Assembly: GCA_964399165.1 (NCBI GenBank)
Contig: CAYNPO010000009.1
Span: forward strand, 90,107-154,106
Length of the DNA: 64,000 bases
Source of the DNA: UBA6144 sp964399165
Lineage (GTDB): Bacteria; Bdellovibrionota; Bacteriovoracia; Bacteriovoracales; Bacteriovoracaceae
Direction of reading: 5' to 3'
Under the pieces are notes generated by a model, which was not told the origin of the DNA, did no database searches, and saw only the letters and a program-made list of their open reading frames with translations. The position numbers were made by a program, and so were the translations under genes. Positions 50,778 to 58,670 of the stretch are shown here, one piece after another (the stretch's first letter is position 1; the number at the start of each line of letters is the position of its first letter).

Positions 50778-51578
50778 ATGGTGAAGAATTGGCTCATCCG
50801 CACCAAGTCCAACCACATCCTAGGACCGGTGTCGCGTGAGAAAGTCATGGAGCTCATGCAGAACGGTTCCATCAAGTCCGAGGACGAGGTCTGCAGCGGC
50901 AACGGCTACTGGTTCCATGTGCGTGAGAAAGACCTGGTGGAACGCTTCCTGATCCGCCAGGAGCGCCAACCCTTCAATCCCATCAGCGAAGCGCCCGATG
51001 TCCTCGGGGATGCGCCCTCGCCCGTGGCCCAAGCCTACAGCGATGACATCACCCTACTGACCTCGCCGGACCTCTCGCAATTGCGTGGGGACTCACCCCC
51101 GGCGCCCCCGTCTACCAGCATGCATCCCACCCGCGAAGGACATGGTGGTCGTGGTCCTGCGGTGGAGCCCCCGGAAGTGCCGGAAGAAGAACCTGAGCCT
51201 GCGGCAGAATCCACGTCCACCCTGCCCTTGCGTCAACACGCCACGTACGCCGCTGGCGCCGAAGCCCCTCTCGCCATCCCCACGCCCACTGCGCCTGGCC
51301 GCGCGCCCCAGCGACGCCGTCCCGCGGCCCCCTCGGTCCGCGCCCCCGCCCCGGCGGTGCCTCGGCGCTTCCTGAGCGACAAGGCCATCATGTTCGGCGC
51401 GGTGGTGGCGCTCATCGCCTTGGCCACGGTGTTGTACTACCGCAAGCGCCTTCTGCGAGAGTTCTTGGAAGGCTCCGCCTCCCTGGTGGTGCCCACGGCC
51501 CACGCCCAAGATGGGACGGCTAAAAAAAAAACCTTTTTCCCGGCTTTTCCGCCACTGAGGCCTTCCGTTTCCAAGTGA
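50778..51578 (+). CDS. GYF_2-like domain protein with transmembrane helix; 3' end probably frameshifted
   Basis: 266 residues as read. N-terminal GYF_2-like domain (residues 1-55: NWLIRTKSNHILGPVSREKVMELMQNGSIKSEDEV, GYWFHVREKDLV), a 130-residue Pro-rich linker, and one hydrophobic helix AIMFGAVVALIALATVLYY at about residues 210-230. After a run of ten A at 51522, the frame gives KTFFPAFPPLRPSVSK and stops. A one-base longer run would instead connect to the next gene in a natural-looking way (NLFPGFSATEAFRFQ). Starts four bases after mlaD, likely the same operon. Confidence 0.7.
   Translation: MVKNWLIRTKSNHILGPVSREKVMELMQNGSIKSEDEVCSGNGYWFHVREKDLVERFLIRQERQPFNPISEAPDVLGDAPSPVAQAYSDDITLLTSPDLSQLRGDSPPAPPSTSMHPTREGHGGRGPAVEPPEVPEEEPEPAAESTSTLPLRQHATYAAGAEAPLAIPTPTAPGRAPQRRRPAAPSVRAPAPAVPRRFLSDKAIMFGAVVALIALATVLYYRKRLLREFLEGSASLVVPTAHAQDGTAKKKTFFPAFPPLRPSVSK
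51522..51531 (+). other. Run of ten A at the junction of two frames
   Basis: The codons read GCT AAA AAA AAA ACC in the first frame. One added A (transcriptional slippage or sequencing/mutation indel) would continue without stop into the frame of the 51575 gene, because that frame is open from 51524. Homopolymers of nine or more A are classic slippage sites. Confidence 0.6.
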
Positions 51579-52678
51579 CCCACGCCTTGGATGGCCATGC
51601 CCTGGAAGGGGTGTTCGAGAAGGTTAAGTTGGACTGCCGACGGATGTCCGATCCCGCTCTCCAGTTGGCCCTGGTCCGCCACAATCCGCGCAACGCCAAC
51701 GAAGTGTTCCTGATTTCCCTAAGGGATTGCGTGGGTGGTTTGCCCGCCGGGCATCCTCTCCGCGCCTGGTTGTCCCGTCGCCCCTCCGTGGCCGCCCAGC
51801 CCGCGTTCCGGCCTGTGCTCGAAGCGCTCCAAGGCCCCTTGCGCGACGCCTGGGATCCCGACGCCATCCCCACCAAGGCCCAGCGGGCCGCCCTCAATGG
51901 TCTGCTGACGGAGCTGGAACCATCAGCACCCTATGCCGACCTCACGCTCCTGCGCGCCCTGGCTTACCACCGACTCGGCAATTGGGCCCGGGGTGAAGCC
52001 GTGCTGCGGGAATGGCTTGAACTCCCTCCCACCGCCCGGGCGGCCGCGGCACCCGTGCGCCACGATGCCCTGGGGAACTGGGTGCGCGACCACTTCGCGG
52101 TCTACGCCGGCTTTCTCAAGGGAGCGAAGGAGGAACGGGCGGTGGTGGATTTTTTCCTGCACGCCTTGAGCGACCAGTTATCCGACACCAAGAGCGTGGA
52201 GGAGGCAGAGGACCTGCAGGACCTTTCCCAGGGGGCGGTGTTGGAGAAACTCTCGCTTCGCTATTACCGCGGCCAACTGCCGGGCTTCAGCGCCTGGATG
52301 CTCAACCGCCATTTGGAAGGCTCCGCGCGCCGGCGCTTCCTGGGGGCGTTCTTCTCCTCGGGCCAAGCCGCACGAATGCCCTGGGTTTTCGTGGGACGTT
52401 TGCCGGACACGGAGGCGCACACCGATGAATTGGCGAAGATTCTGCTGGCGGCCCGCACGACGGACCCCCGCCTGTTCTACGTTCTGGGCGGCGACACTCC
52501 TTTGCTGACGGCCATGCAGCGGCTGGAGCCTTCGGCCGTGCGCCACTTCTTGGATGAGCGGCGACAGTTCTTCCTGAACGCCTTGCGAGCGAGGGCGGAT
52601 GATCCCGTGGCCCTGGCCCAGCTGGTGGAACTCGGACAAGTGGACGAGGGGCTAGTGCGGGCGGCGGCATCCCGGTGA
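51575..52678 (+). CDS. Hypothetical protein, probable C-terminal part of the 50778 protein
   Basis: 367 residues read from a GTG at 51575 that overlaps the previous stop (GTGA). No ribosome site precedes this GTG, and the frame continues upstream to 51524 with protein-like sequence, so the real start may be the 50778 gene through a frameshift. The domain contains helical repeats (FEKVKLDCRRMSDPALQLALVRHNPRNANEVFLISLRDC; LLRALAYHRLGNWARGEAVLREWLELPP), TPR-like in its middle, and no catalytic motif I recognise. Followed by a methyltransferase that overlaps its stop by four bases (GTGA). Confidence 0.65.
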   Translation: MTHALDGHALEGVFEKVKLDCRRMSDPALQLALVRHNPRNANEVFLISLRDCVGGLPAGHPLRAWLSRRPSVAAQPAFRPVLEALQGPLRDAWDPDAIPTKAQRAALNGLLTELEPSAPYADLTLLRALAYHRLGNWARGEAVLREWLELPPTARAAAAPVRHDALGNWVRDHFAVYAGFLKGAKEERAVVDFFLHALSDQLSDTKSVEEAEDLQDLSQGAVLEKLSLRYYRGQLPGFSAWMLNRHLEGSARRRFLGAFFSSGQAARMPWVFVGRLPDTEAHTDELAKILLAARTTDPRLFYVLGGDTPLLTAMQRLEPSAVRHFLDERRQFFLNALRARADDPVALAQLVELGQVDEGLVRAAASR

Positions 52679-53274
52679 GTTCGCCCTCCGATTACGCCCA
52701 GCCTGATTTCTTCCGCTTCGGGTGGGACGCCTTGTTTCTGGTGGAGCAGGTTTGCTTGCGCACGCGCGCGCGGCCCGGTGCCCGCTTGGTTGAACTTGGC
52801 GCGGGATCGGGGGTGATCGCTTGTGAAGTCTCGAGGCGCCTTCCGCTCGCTGGCGCTTGGTTGGTGGAGGCCCAGCGGGATTGGGGGCCCTACCTGGAAG
52901 AGAACCTCCGCCGCTTCGGGAGCTTTCCCCAAGGGGCGCGCGTGCATTGGGGGACTGTGGGCGAGTTCAATCCCGCCAGTGAGCCGCTCGCCGACCTCCT
53001 GGTGAGCAATCCTCCTTATTTCTCCCCGGAGCGCGGTAGGCCCGCACCGGATCTCCGCCGCAACATCGCCCACCGTTTGGTGCTCGAGGGTTGGGAGGCC
53101 TGGCTCGCGTGCATGGTGAGATGCCTGGCTCCGGGAGGGGAGGCTTGGTACCTGCAAAAAGACCCTGGCCCCTTGGAGGGCAAAGTCCCGCTTCCCGAAG
53201 GTTTCACCCTGACCCATGAGGTGCGCTCAGGGCCGATGCGGGTCCTGTGCCTGCGCCGACTGCACGTAGAGTGA
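52675..53274 (+). CDS. tRNA1(Val) A37 N6-methyltransferase-like protein
   Basis: 199 residues, class I SAM-dependent methyltransferase. SAM loop LVELGAGSGVIACEV, acidic tail of motif II LVEAQRD, and catalytic NPPY in LLVSNPPYFSPERGRP, typical of N6-adenine or N5-glutamine methyltransferases; the PPYF and short size favour TrmN6/YfiC. GTG 52675 start overlaps the previous stop (GTGA). Its 3' end overlaps the convergent dciA-like gene by 48 bases. Confidence 0.75.
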   Translation: MSSPSDYAQPDFFRFGWDALFLVEQVCLRTRARPGARLVELGAGSGVIACEVSRRLPLAGAWLVEAQRDWGPYLEENLRRFGSFPQGARVHWGTVGEFNPASEPLADLLVSNPPYFSPERGRPAPDLRRNIAHRLVLEGWEAWLACMVRCLAPGGEAWYLQKDPGPLEGKVPLPEGFTLTHEVRSGPMRVLCLRRLHVE

Positions 53275-53721
53275 AATCCAACGTTCCTTCTCCTTGGGGT
53301 CTTCCACGTCCCGGAAGAGGGCCTCGGCCTCGGATTTGAGCCGGCGGTAGGCGGGGTCGAAAGGATGGGGAGCGGCGGCAGCGGGTTTCTCGGCTACTTT
53401 CGCATGATGGGAGATGAAGAAAGACTCGTTGGTCTCGAAAGCGAGCTTGTGCAACTGTGGCCCCAGGCGCGGGAAACGTTGGGAGACTTTCCCCAAGAGC
53501 GGCGTGGCCAGGTAACTTAACTCCTGGGAGAACACCGGGTGGCGGGTGAGGATGAAGAGCGTGCCGTTTTTTAGGCGCATGGGCACCGAGTTGTCCCCCA
53601 AAGTACGCCCAACCAGGGTGGGCCACTCACGCACCAACTCGAGGAAATCGAAGGCGCCTGCCACGTCGTCGTTGGCCGCGGGGGCGCCGGTCAAACGGGA
53701 AAAACCCAGTTTTTTCCACAT
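53227..53721 (-). CDS. dciA: DciA/DUF721-like protein
   Basis: 164 residues. The N-terminal 100 residues match DUF721: FLELVREWPTLVGRTLGDNSVPMRLKNGTLFILTRHPVFSQELSYLATPLLGKV. DciA is the ancestral loader of the replicative helicase DnaB. The C-terminal 60 residues form a charged, Ala/Pro-rich extension. Divergent from lptE by 45 bases. It could also be a generic DUF721 RNA-related protein, but the residue pattern is good. Confidence 0.75.
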   Translation of the reverse strand: MWKKLGFSRLTGAPAANDDVAGAFDFLELVREWPTLVGRTLGDNSVPMRLKNGTLFILTRHPVFSQELSYLATPLLGKVSQRFPRLGPQLHKLAFETNESFFISHHAKVAEKPAAAAPHPFDPAYRRLKSEAEALFRDVEDPKEKERWISLYVQSAQAQDPHRP

Positions 53722-53766
53722 GGAAACCCTTATACCCAGGGCGGAGTCGGCGTGCTATAAGAAAGC

Positions 53767-54417
53767 ATGTCTCGCCTCTGGACCATCCTGCTTTTCTGCG
53801 CGGTTTCCTGCTCGGGCTACCGCTTCAGCCAGTCCAGTAACCCCCTGTCGCAATATGGCGTGGATTCCCTTGCCATCCCTATGTTCTACAACTTCTCCTC
53901 CCAGCCCGAGGTTGCTCCCGCCTTCACCCGGGAAACTTACCGGTTGCTCAGCGGCTTCAGCGGTTTGCGTTTGCACTCCGGTTGGTCGGAAAAAGCCGAC
54001 GCCGTCATGGTGGGCATCATCCGTTCCCCTGAGACCGTGGCGGGTACCCAGACGCCACTTAACCCGCAGGTGGCCCAGGCCAAGGCCCCGAACAACGTGG
54101 GCAGCCAGCGCCCGCGTTTTCCCGTGCCGGGCGCGACTCGCGTGGCGATGGTCCTCCAGGTGGTGGTGATCAAACGCCCGAGCAGCGAGGAGATGCAGCT
54201 CTTGAGAAGTGACCTCGGCCCCAAGATTGTTCCGAACGCCAAATTGATTTTCAACGAAACCTTCAACCTTAGCACCAGCTTCAACCGGGAGATCTTCGAC
54301 GAGGAAGCCGGCCGTGTGGTGGCGACCCAGAATGCAGGCGCCCTCCGTCGCGCTCGGGAAGGCCTTGCTCTCCAGGCGGCCCAGCAGATCCGCGACATGA
54401 TTCTCTATGCATTCTAA
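53767..54417 (+). CDS. lptE: LptE-like LPS-assembly lipoprotein
   Basis: 216 residues. Lipobox ending at Cys15 (AVSCSGYRF); the CSGYRF after the lipidated Cys is the classic LptE start. The fold, with a long strand pattern LAIPMFYNFSSQPEVAPAFTRETYRLLSGF, and linkage to holA, supports the call. LptE plugs the LptD barrel in the outer membrane. ATG 53767 with AAGAAAG upstream. The holA start lies inside its end (11-base overlap). Confidence 0.8.
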   Translation: MSRLWTILLFCAVSCSGYRFSQSSNPLSQYGVDSLAIPMFYNFSSQPEVAPAFTRETYRLLSGFSGLRLHSGWSEKADAVMVGIIRSPETVAGTQTPLNPQVAQAKAPNNVGSQRPRFPVPGATRVAMVLQVVVIKRPSSEEMQLLRSDLGPKIVPNAKLIFNETFNLSTSFNREIFDEEAGRVVATQNAGALRRAREGLALQAAQQIRDMILYAF

Positions 54418-55378
54418 ATGGCAGGTCTGGGACTTCTTCTCCTCCTTCCCGGCCGGCGGCTGGTCGTCCCTGCAAGGCAAGGTGGTACTCCAGGCCTTTG
54501 ACCCACTAGCCCTGAGGCTGTTGAAAGACCACCTCCTGCAGGGCGTGGCCGGCGTCGGGCGTCCCCACGTGGCGGCCGGCAACGAGCTGCGGCCCGACTG
54601 GGTGGAAGACCAATTCCTTTCCTTAGGACTCTTCGGCAACACGGAATCCTGGATCATCAACGGGGTGGAGGAAGCTCCGGCAACGGTGAAAGAGTTGTTT
54701 CTTCGCGACGACCTCATCCTCGACGGGCGTATCTTGGCCTTCGCCTGCACCTCCGAGTCCCCCACCATCAAGAAGCTCCTCAAGCAACACAGTGTCCAGC
54801 ATGTGCAAATCGAAGCCCCGCGCTTCTGGGAGACCGCCAAGCTGGTAGATTTCCTCTGCTCCTTCCACCAGCTTCCTTTGAAGCTGGATGCCAAGCAGTA
54901 CTTGCTCCAGGCGGTAGAGCATGAATTCATGCCGCTCTTCGATGCCTGCCGGCTGGTGAAGTTGAACCACCCCGAGGCCAGGGAGGTCTCGGTGGACCAG
55001 GTGAAGGAACTGCTGGGCGTGGAGCGCCTGGACCAATTCGCCCTCGCCACCGACATGGGCAAAAAAGCCTGGGGCCCGTTCTTCGACCGCCTCTTGAGCG
55101 TCGAGCGGGATGATGACCGCTACCGGCAGGTGTTCTCCTTCTTGCAGGGGCACTTGCTCCGCCTGGCGGACCCCTCCTACCTGAAAGATAAGGCGCGGCT
55201 GAGCAATTACGACAAAGAGATCCAGGCCTTGGGAAAAATTTGGAGACCGGCCGAGGTGCGCGAGATGCTCCGGCGTTTCCAATCCTGGGAGATTTCCGCG
55301 AAGGCGAAAGACCCCATGTTGCTCACCAAGCTGCGCTTGGCGCGGTTGAAGGTGCTGAAGGGCGAGCGGGCGCCTTAG
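54407..55378 (+). CDS. holA: DNA polymerase III delta subunit-like protein
   Basis: 323 residues. The position directly behind lptE is the usual place for holA, and the length is right. Sequence is divergent: VVLQAFDPLALRLLKDHLL, FLSLGLFGNTESWIINGVEEAP (the delta family has a similar F.t..v.i....), LAFACTSESPTIKKLLKQHSVQHVQIEAPRFWETAKLVDFL (as in delta domain III), KARLSNYDKEIQALG. It would bind the clamp and help load it. I am fairly, not fully, sure. Ends by a four-base overlap with a convergent gene. Confidence 0.65.
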   Translation: MHSKWQVWDFFSSFPAGGWSSLQGKVVLQAFDPLALRLLKDHLLQGVAGVGRPHVAAGNELRPDWVEDQFLSLGLFGNTESWIINGVEEAPATVKELFLRDDLILDGRILAFACTSESPTIKKLLKQHSVQHVQIEAPRFWETAKLVDFLCSFHQLPLKLDAKQYLLQAVEHEFMPLFDACRLVKLNHPEAREVSVDQVKELLGVERLDQFALATDMGKKAWGPFFDRLLSVERDDDRYRQVFSFLQGHLLRLADPSYLKDKARLSNYDKEIQALGKIWRPAEVREMLRRFQSWEISAKAKDPMLLTKLRLARLKVLKGERAP

Positions 55379-55935
55379 TTACCGCCGCAGCCGCCGGCGT
55401 AGGAGTTGAAACGCGGGTACACTACGGAGGCGTAGTACTCTTCGGCGATCATGCCGCCGACGCATTGGAGATGTGTGTCGTGGTTGAGGCCGCAGAGATG
55501 CCCGATCTCGTGCACCAGGGTCCCTTGGCGGTCGGTGGCGTTGGTTTCCTGCAAGTAGCGGGGATGGATGGTGATCGCGCCCGCGCCCACATCCGCCGAG
55601 GCCCATTCTTCCGGGTCAAAGTTGTACCCGTACCGGACCGGATTGTCGGAGAAGGTGACGCGTGCGATGCAGAGCATGCGGTTCTGGCGGACTTGGGCGG
55701 CACGGGGGGTTGGGGCGTCCCGCTCGATCTGTCCCATGATCCGCTCCCAGTCGTTAAAGAGAGTTTCGCGGAGGGCGACCCAGTCTTCCCGCACGCGCGC
55801 GGAATCATCGGAAGTGAATCCCGTGACGGTTTTGGTGGACGTGATGGACTCCACGGGACGGGCGGGGATGGCCAACGCCGGCAGGGCGGCCAGGAGCTGC
55901 AGGGCAAGGGCGAGAAGCCCGTGGCGAGGACGCAT
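55375..55935 (-). CDS. Small secreted zinc metalloprotease
   Basis: 186 residues. Signal peptide LLALALQLLAALPALA, then a catalytic zincin motif TLVHEIGHLCGLNHDTH (His142, Glu143, His146 and His152), the HExxHxxGxxH of metzincins, at a compact distance. Upstream IHPRYLQETNATDRQGT and downstream GGMIAEEYY, the Met-turn analogue, are consistent. Cysteine-rich end (GGCGGN). Start ATG 55935 with GGAGTGG; an in-frame ATG at 56034 would only add a hydrophilic leader. Function unknown; a secreted protease. Confidence 0.78.
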   Translation of the reverse strand: MRPRHGLLALALQLLAALPALAIPARPVESITSTKTVTGFTSDDSARVREDWVALRETLFNDWERIMGQIERDAPTPRAAQVRQNRMLCIARVTFSDNPVRYGYNFDPEEWASADVGAGAITIHPRYLQETNATDRQGTLVHEIGHLCGLNHDTHLQCVGGMIAEEYYASVVYPRFNSYAGGCGGN

Positions 55936-56034
55936 GAATCCACTCCAGGAACGGGGGTGGCTCCATGATAGGGGGTCCGGCCAGGGCCCCGCCGGAGGCG
56001 GGTAAAAACTACGGAGTGTCCAAACTTTGGTCAC

Positions 56035-56853
56035 TCACCAGTAGGCCCGGGCACTTGCCTGGATGAAAGAGTAGAAAAAAACCGCGTTCGGGTCGATCGC
56101 CACCGCGTGCAGCTCCTTCTTGCAGGCATCCACGGTCCCTTCGTCCACGTACTTGGCGGCCAATAAGGCGTCAGACGCCGACAGCAAGAGCTCGGTCCAG
56201 TACTCGATGGCGCGTTTACGCTTTTCGGGCGCCCGGTTGTCGAAATGCCACGTCTTCACCTCGGTGCGGATGGTGCGGTAGCCGGTGGAGTTGAGCAAGT
56301 TGCCGAGTTTGGCGCCCACGAAGGGATCGCCGGCCTGGTCGTGCTGGTAGTCGTTGAAGGCCATCCAGTACTTCCAAACGTTGGGAGAGTAGGGGTCCAG
56401 GAAGAATGAAGAGTTCATCACCTCGGTGACCACGATCTCGCCGCCGGGCCTCAGCACGCGGCGGACTTCGGAGAGGATCTTGGCGGGCTCGGGCACGTGC
56501 TCGAGGATCCAGCAGAGAAAGGCGCCGTCGAAGCTGTTGGCGTCGAATTTCAGGTCGGCACCGGACATATGCAGGAGCTCCCAACGGCCTTGGGCACCGG
56601 GAAGAGCGCTGAGATTGGTTTGAGCGGCGGCGAGTTGTTTCTGGTTCAAGTCGATGCCGGTGACATGGAGCTTGGGGAAGCGGCGGAGCAGGATCTCGGT
56701 TTGGGCACCCACGCCACAACCCACTTCGATGATTCTCTTGTGCTCGGAGAAGTTGACGTTCTGGTAGACGGCCCATTCAGCGAAGGCGGCTTGGTCCCGA
56801 AGTCGTTGCTGTTCTTTGTCGGAGAAACCGTGGAGATAGGGGAATTCGCTCAT
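56035..56853 (-). CDS. Class I SAM-dependent methyltransferase
   Basis: 272 residues, soluble. SAM-binding motif I IIEVGCGVGAQTEILL, motif II VTGIDLNQKQLAAA, and motif IV/post FDGAFLCWILEHVPEPAKILSEVRRVLRPGG. The C-terminal 100 residues are unique. Belongs to the UbiE/COQ5-like class; substrate not identifiable. Monocistronic in this direction, with its start about 130 bases from a divergent secreted-protein gene. Confidence 0.8.
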   Translation of the reverse strand: MSEFPYLHGFSDKEQQRLRDQAAFAEWAVYQNVNFSEHKRIIEVGCGVGAQTEILLRRFPKLHVTGIDLNQKQLAAAQTNLSALPGAQGRWELLHMSGADLKFDANSFDGAFLCWILEHVPEPAKILSEVRRVLRPGGEIVVTEVMNSSFFLDPYSPNVWKYWMAFNDYQHDQAGDPFVGAKLGNLLNSTGYRTIRTEVKTWHFDNRAPEKRKRAIEYWTELLLSASDALLAAKYVDEGTVDACKKELHAVAIDPNAVFFYSFIQASARAYW

Positions 56854-56982
56854 GAGAGCTCCTTGTGACGCGATTCAAACCCGGGTCGGGAAGAAAAGGA
56901 AGCCAGCGTGGGCAGGTGTAAGGATTTTTCCCTGGTTCCTGGGCCTTCCAGACAGGTATTTTCTAAGAACTTTGGAGGTCTT

Positions 56983-58137
56983 ATGCGCGCCATGCTTTCC
57001 CTCGTCCTGCTTGCCCTGTCCGTTTCCGTCGGCGCCCAACCCAAACCCCTCTGCGCCGACCGCGCACGCCTGTTCGCCAACCCCTCAGCTCCCTTGCCTC
57101 TCCCGCGCGCCGACTTCATCGCTTCCGCGCTCCACAGTCTGCGTACCACCGTCCGTGCCGAAGACACTTGTGGGGAAGAACTGCTGACCTACCTTTTGGA
57201 AAAGACCCCGCGAGACGGGCGTGAGGTGCTTGCCAGTGAACTGCGCCTCGTGGTGCCTGAGCAACGCAAGTTGCTGGTGGATTACGGGTTCTTGTTGATC
57301 GAAGGAACCCGCCGTTTGGGCGCGGGAGGCGTCGAGGCCAAGGCCATGCTGGCTTACTTCGAGGCCATGCAGAACGCCATCGACCTCAAGAGCATGGACC
57401 TGGGTCTCAAAGTCATGGGCCTGCATCGCCCCTTGGGCCGCGAATCCAACGGCACCACCAGCTCTTACGGACACGGCCAATTACGCGCCCGTCGCGTCTC
57501 CCGCGTGTTCGTGGGCATGGGCGGAGAAGGGCGCGACTCCGTGGACAACCAACTGCTGCTGACTGCGGATCTGGGCCTCATGGTGATGATCCACGAGACC
57601 GCCCACGGGCTCTTTGAGAGCGCGGCTATTACCGAGGGCCCCTTTGCCATGTCCCGTGGATCCGTGGGGTACGGCGGGCAGCCGGCGCGTTTCACCGACG
57701 CGTGCCCACGTCCGGACATGCGAGACCCGAAGGTAGCAGCGGATGATGTTTTCGCTTTTTACGAGGGGCTCCTCGATGGCGGGTTCCTCGCCCCGGGCGA
57801 GCACCGGCAGGTGGAGTTGAACTTCCGCCCGGAGAACGGTGACACCACGGGGCTGCGCACGCGTTTGCCCACGCGCTTGCCGCTGCAGAAGGCGCGGTTG
57901 TACGGCATGTACTCTTATGCCGAGGATTGGGCGACGGCATGGGAGGCGTATTTCTACAACAGCGAAGAGATGCGCCGGACGGGCGAAGAGCGCGCGGCGG
58001 CCGGGATGGGGAATGGGCTCCGGCGGCGCTATGAATTCCTGCAGGACGCTTTCGCTTTCGAGGAAGGCGGCCAAAGGTTCAGTTGGGACTTCGACGCCAC
58101 TGGCGGGAGTGTCGTCGCCACTCGGCGCGCTCTCTGA
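56983..58137 (+). CDS. Secreted putative zinc protease with HExxH
   Basis: 384 residues. Signal peptide MRAMLSLVLLALSVSVGA, mature domain mostly helical; VMIHETAHGLFE gives His204, Glu205 and His208 as an HExxH, with candidate third ligand Glu in EDWATAWEAYFYN about 135 residues later. Otherwise unlike families I know. Strong GGAGG before ATG 56983. A second secreted HExxH protein lies 1 kb away on the other strand, so this region has two unrelated-looking zinc proteases. Confidence 0.7.
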   Translation: MRAMLSLVLLALSVSVGAQPKPLCADRARLFANPSAPLPLPRADFIASALHSLRTTVRAEDTCGEELLTYLLEKTPRDGREVLASELRLVVPEQRKLLVDYGFLLIEGTRRLGAGGVEAKAMLAYFEAMQNAIDLKSMDLGLKVMGLHRPLGRESNGTTSSYGHGQLRARRVSRVFVGMGGEGRDSVDNQLLLTADLGLMVMIHETAHGLFESAAITEGPFAMSRGSVGYGGQPARFTDACPRPDMRDPKVAADDVFAFYEGLLDGGFLAPGEHRQVELNFRPENGDTTGLRTRLPTRLPLQKARLYGMYSYAEDWATAWEAYFYNSEEMRRTGEERAAAGMGNGLRRRYEFLQDAFAFEEGGQRFSWDFDATGGSVVATRRAL

Positions 58138-58147
58138 AAATTGGTCC

Positions 58148-58188
58148 TAACGCGAGTTCACCTCCGCTGCGGAGGTGAACTCGCGTTA
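58148..58188. repeat. 20-bp perfect palindrome
   Basis: Arms 58148-58167 and 58169-58188 are exact inverted repeats around one base (58168). It lies 10 bases after the HExxH gene stop and contains the last codons and stop of the minus-strand PIN gene. There is no T-run on either strand. Confidence 0.8.
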
Positions 58189-58670
58189 AGTTCTTGCTCC
58201 CACGCCCGGGCCAACTTCGGTACTCGGGCCGCGTGCAAGTTCTTAAGTAACTCGGGCGTGAGTGTGAGCAGATTGGCAAGCACTGAGGCGTAAGGGAGTA
58301 GGAAAGGCCCTGGATGCAGGACTTCAACTCCGTGCAACCGCGCTTCCACTGGGTCAAAATCTCGCAGGTTGAAGGTCAGCAAAACTTGCGCACTGGCCGA
58401 GCAGGCAGCACTCAAAACGTGTCGGTCGTGTGGCGAGGTGGCCTGGAGGCCATAATCCCGTTTGGGACGGGGGACTTCGCCGGTGGGACAGATTTTCCTC
58501 AGGTCTGGCAATCCTGTCGTTTCCCAGTGCTGGGATACTTCATCCAAGACCTGTTGGGACCAACGCAGCCGGATGTGGCCTGCATGGTTCAAAGCAATGA
58601 GGAGTGTGAGAAGCGTCTTACTGTACAAGACGTTGGCGTCGGGGAAAACCCCAGGGGAATCATGCAACAC
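58158..58670 (-). CDS. Orphan PIN-domain protein (VapC-like)
   Basis: 170 residues. PIN features: VFPDANVLYSKTLLTLL (Asp11), LDEVSQHW, then SPHDRHVLSAACSASAQVLLTFNLRDFD (the later acidic residues), which together place the metal site of PIN ribonucleases. Start GTG 58670 overlaps the end of hemY by 11 bases; no ATG is available near the domain start. There is no antitoxin gene next to it. The stop codon lies inside a perfect palindrome. It may be an RNase with a non-toxic role or a toxin whose partner was lost. Confidence 0.72.
   Translation of the reverse strand: MLHDSPGVFPDANVLYSKTLLTLLIALNHAGHIRLRWSQQVLDEVSQHWETTGLPDLRKICPTGEVPRPKRDYGLQATSPHDRHVLSAACSASAQVLLTFNLRDFDPVEARLHGVEVLHPGPFLLPYASVLANLLTLTPELLKNLHAARVPKLARAWEQELNASSPPQRR

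Noticed and set aside
49377..50816. 479-residue minus-strand frame opposite mlaD
   Set aside because: Antisense shadow of the MCE gene.
58148..58670. Toxin-antitoxin module
   Set aside because: Only a PIN protein is present; neighbours are hemY and a secreted protein, with no antitoxin-like ORF.
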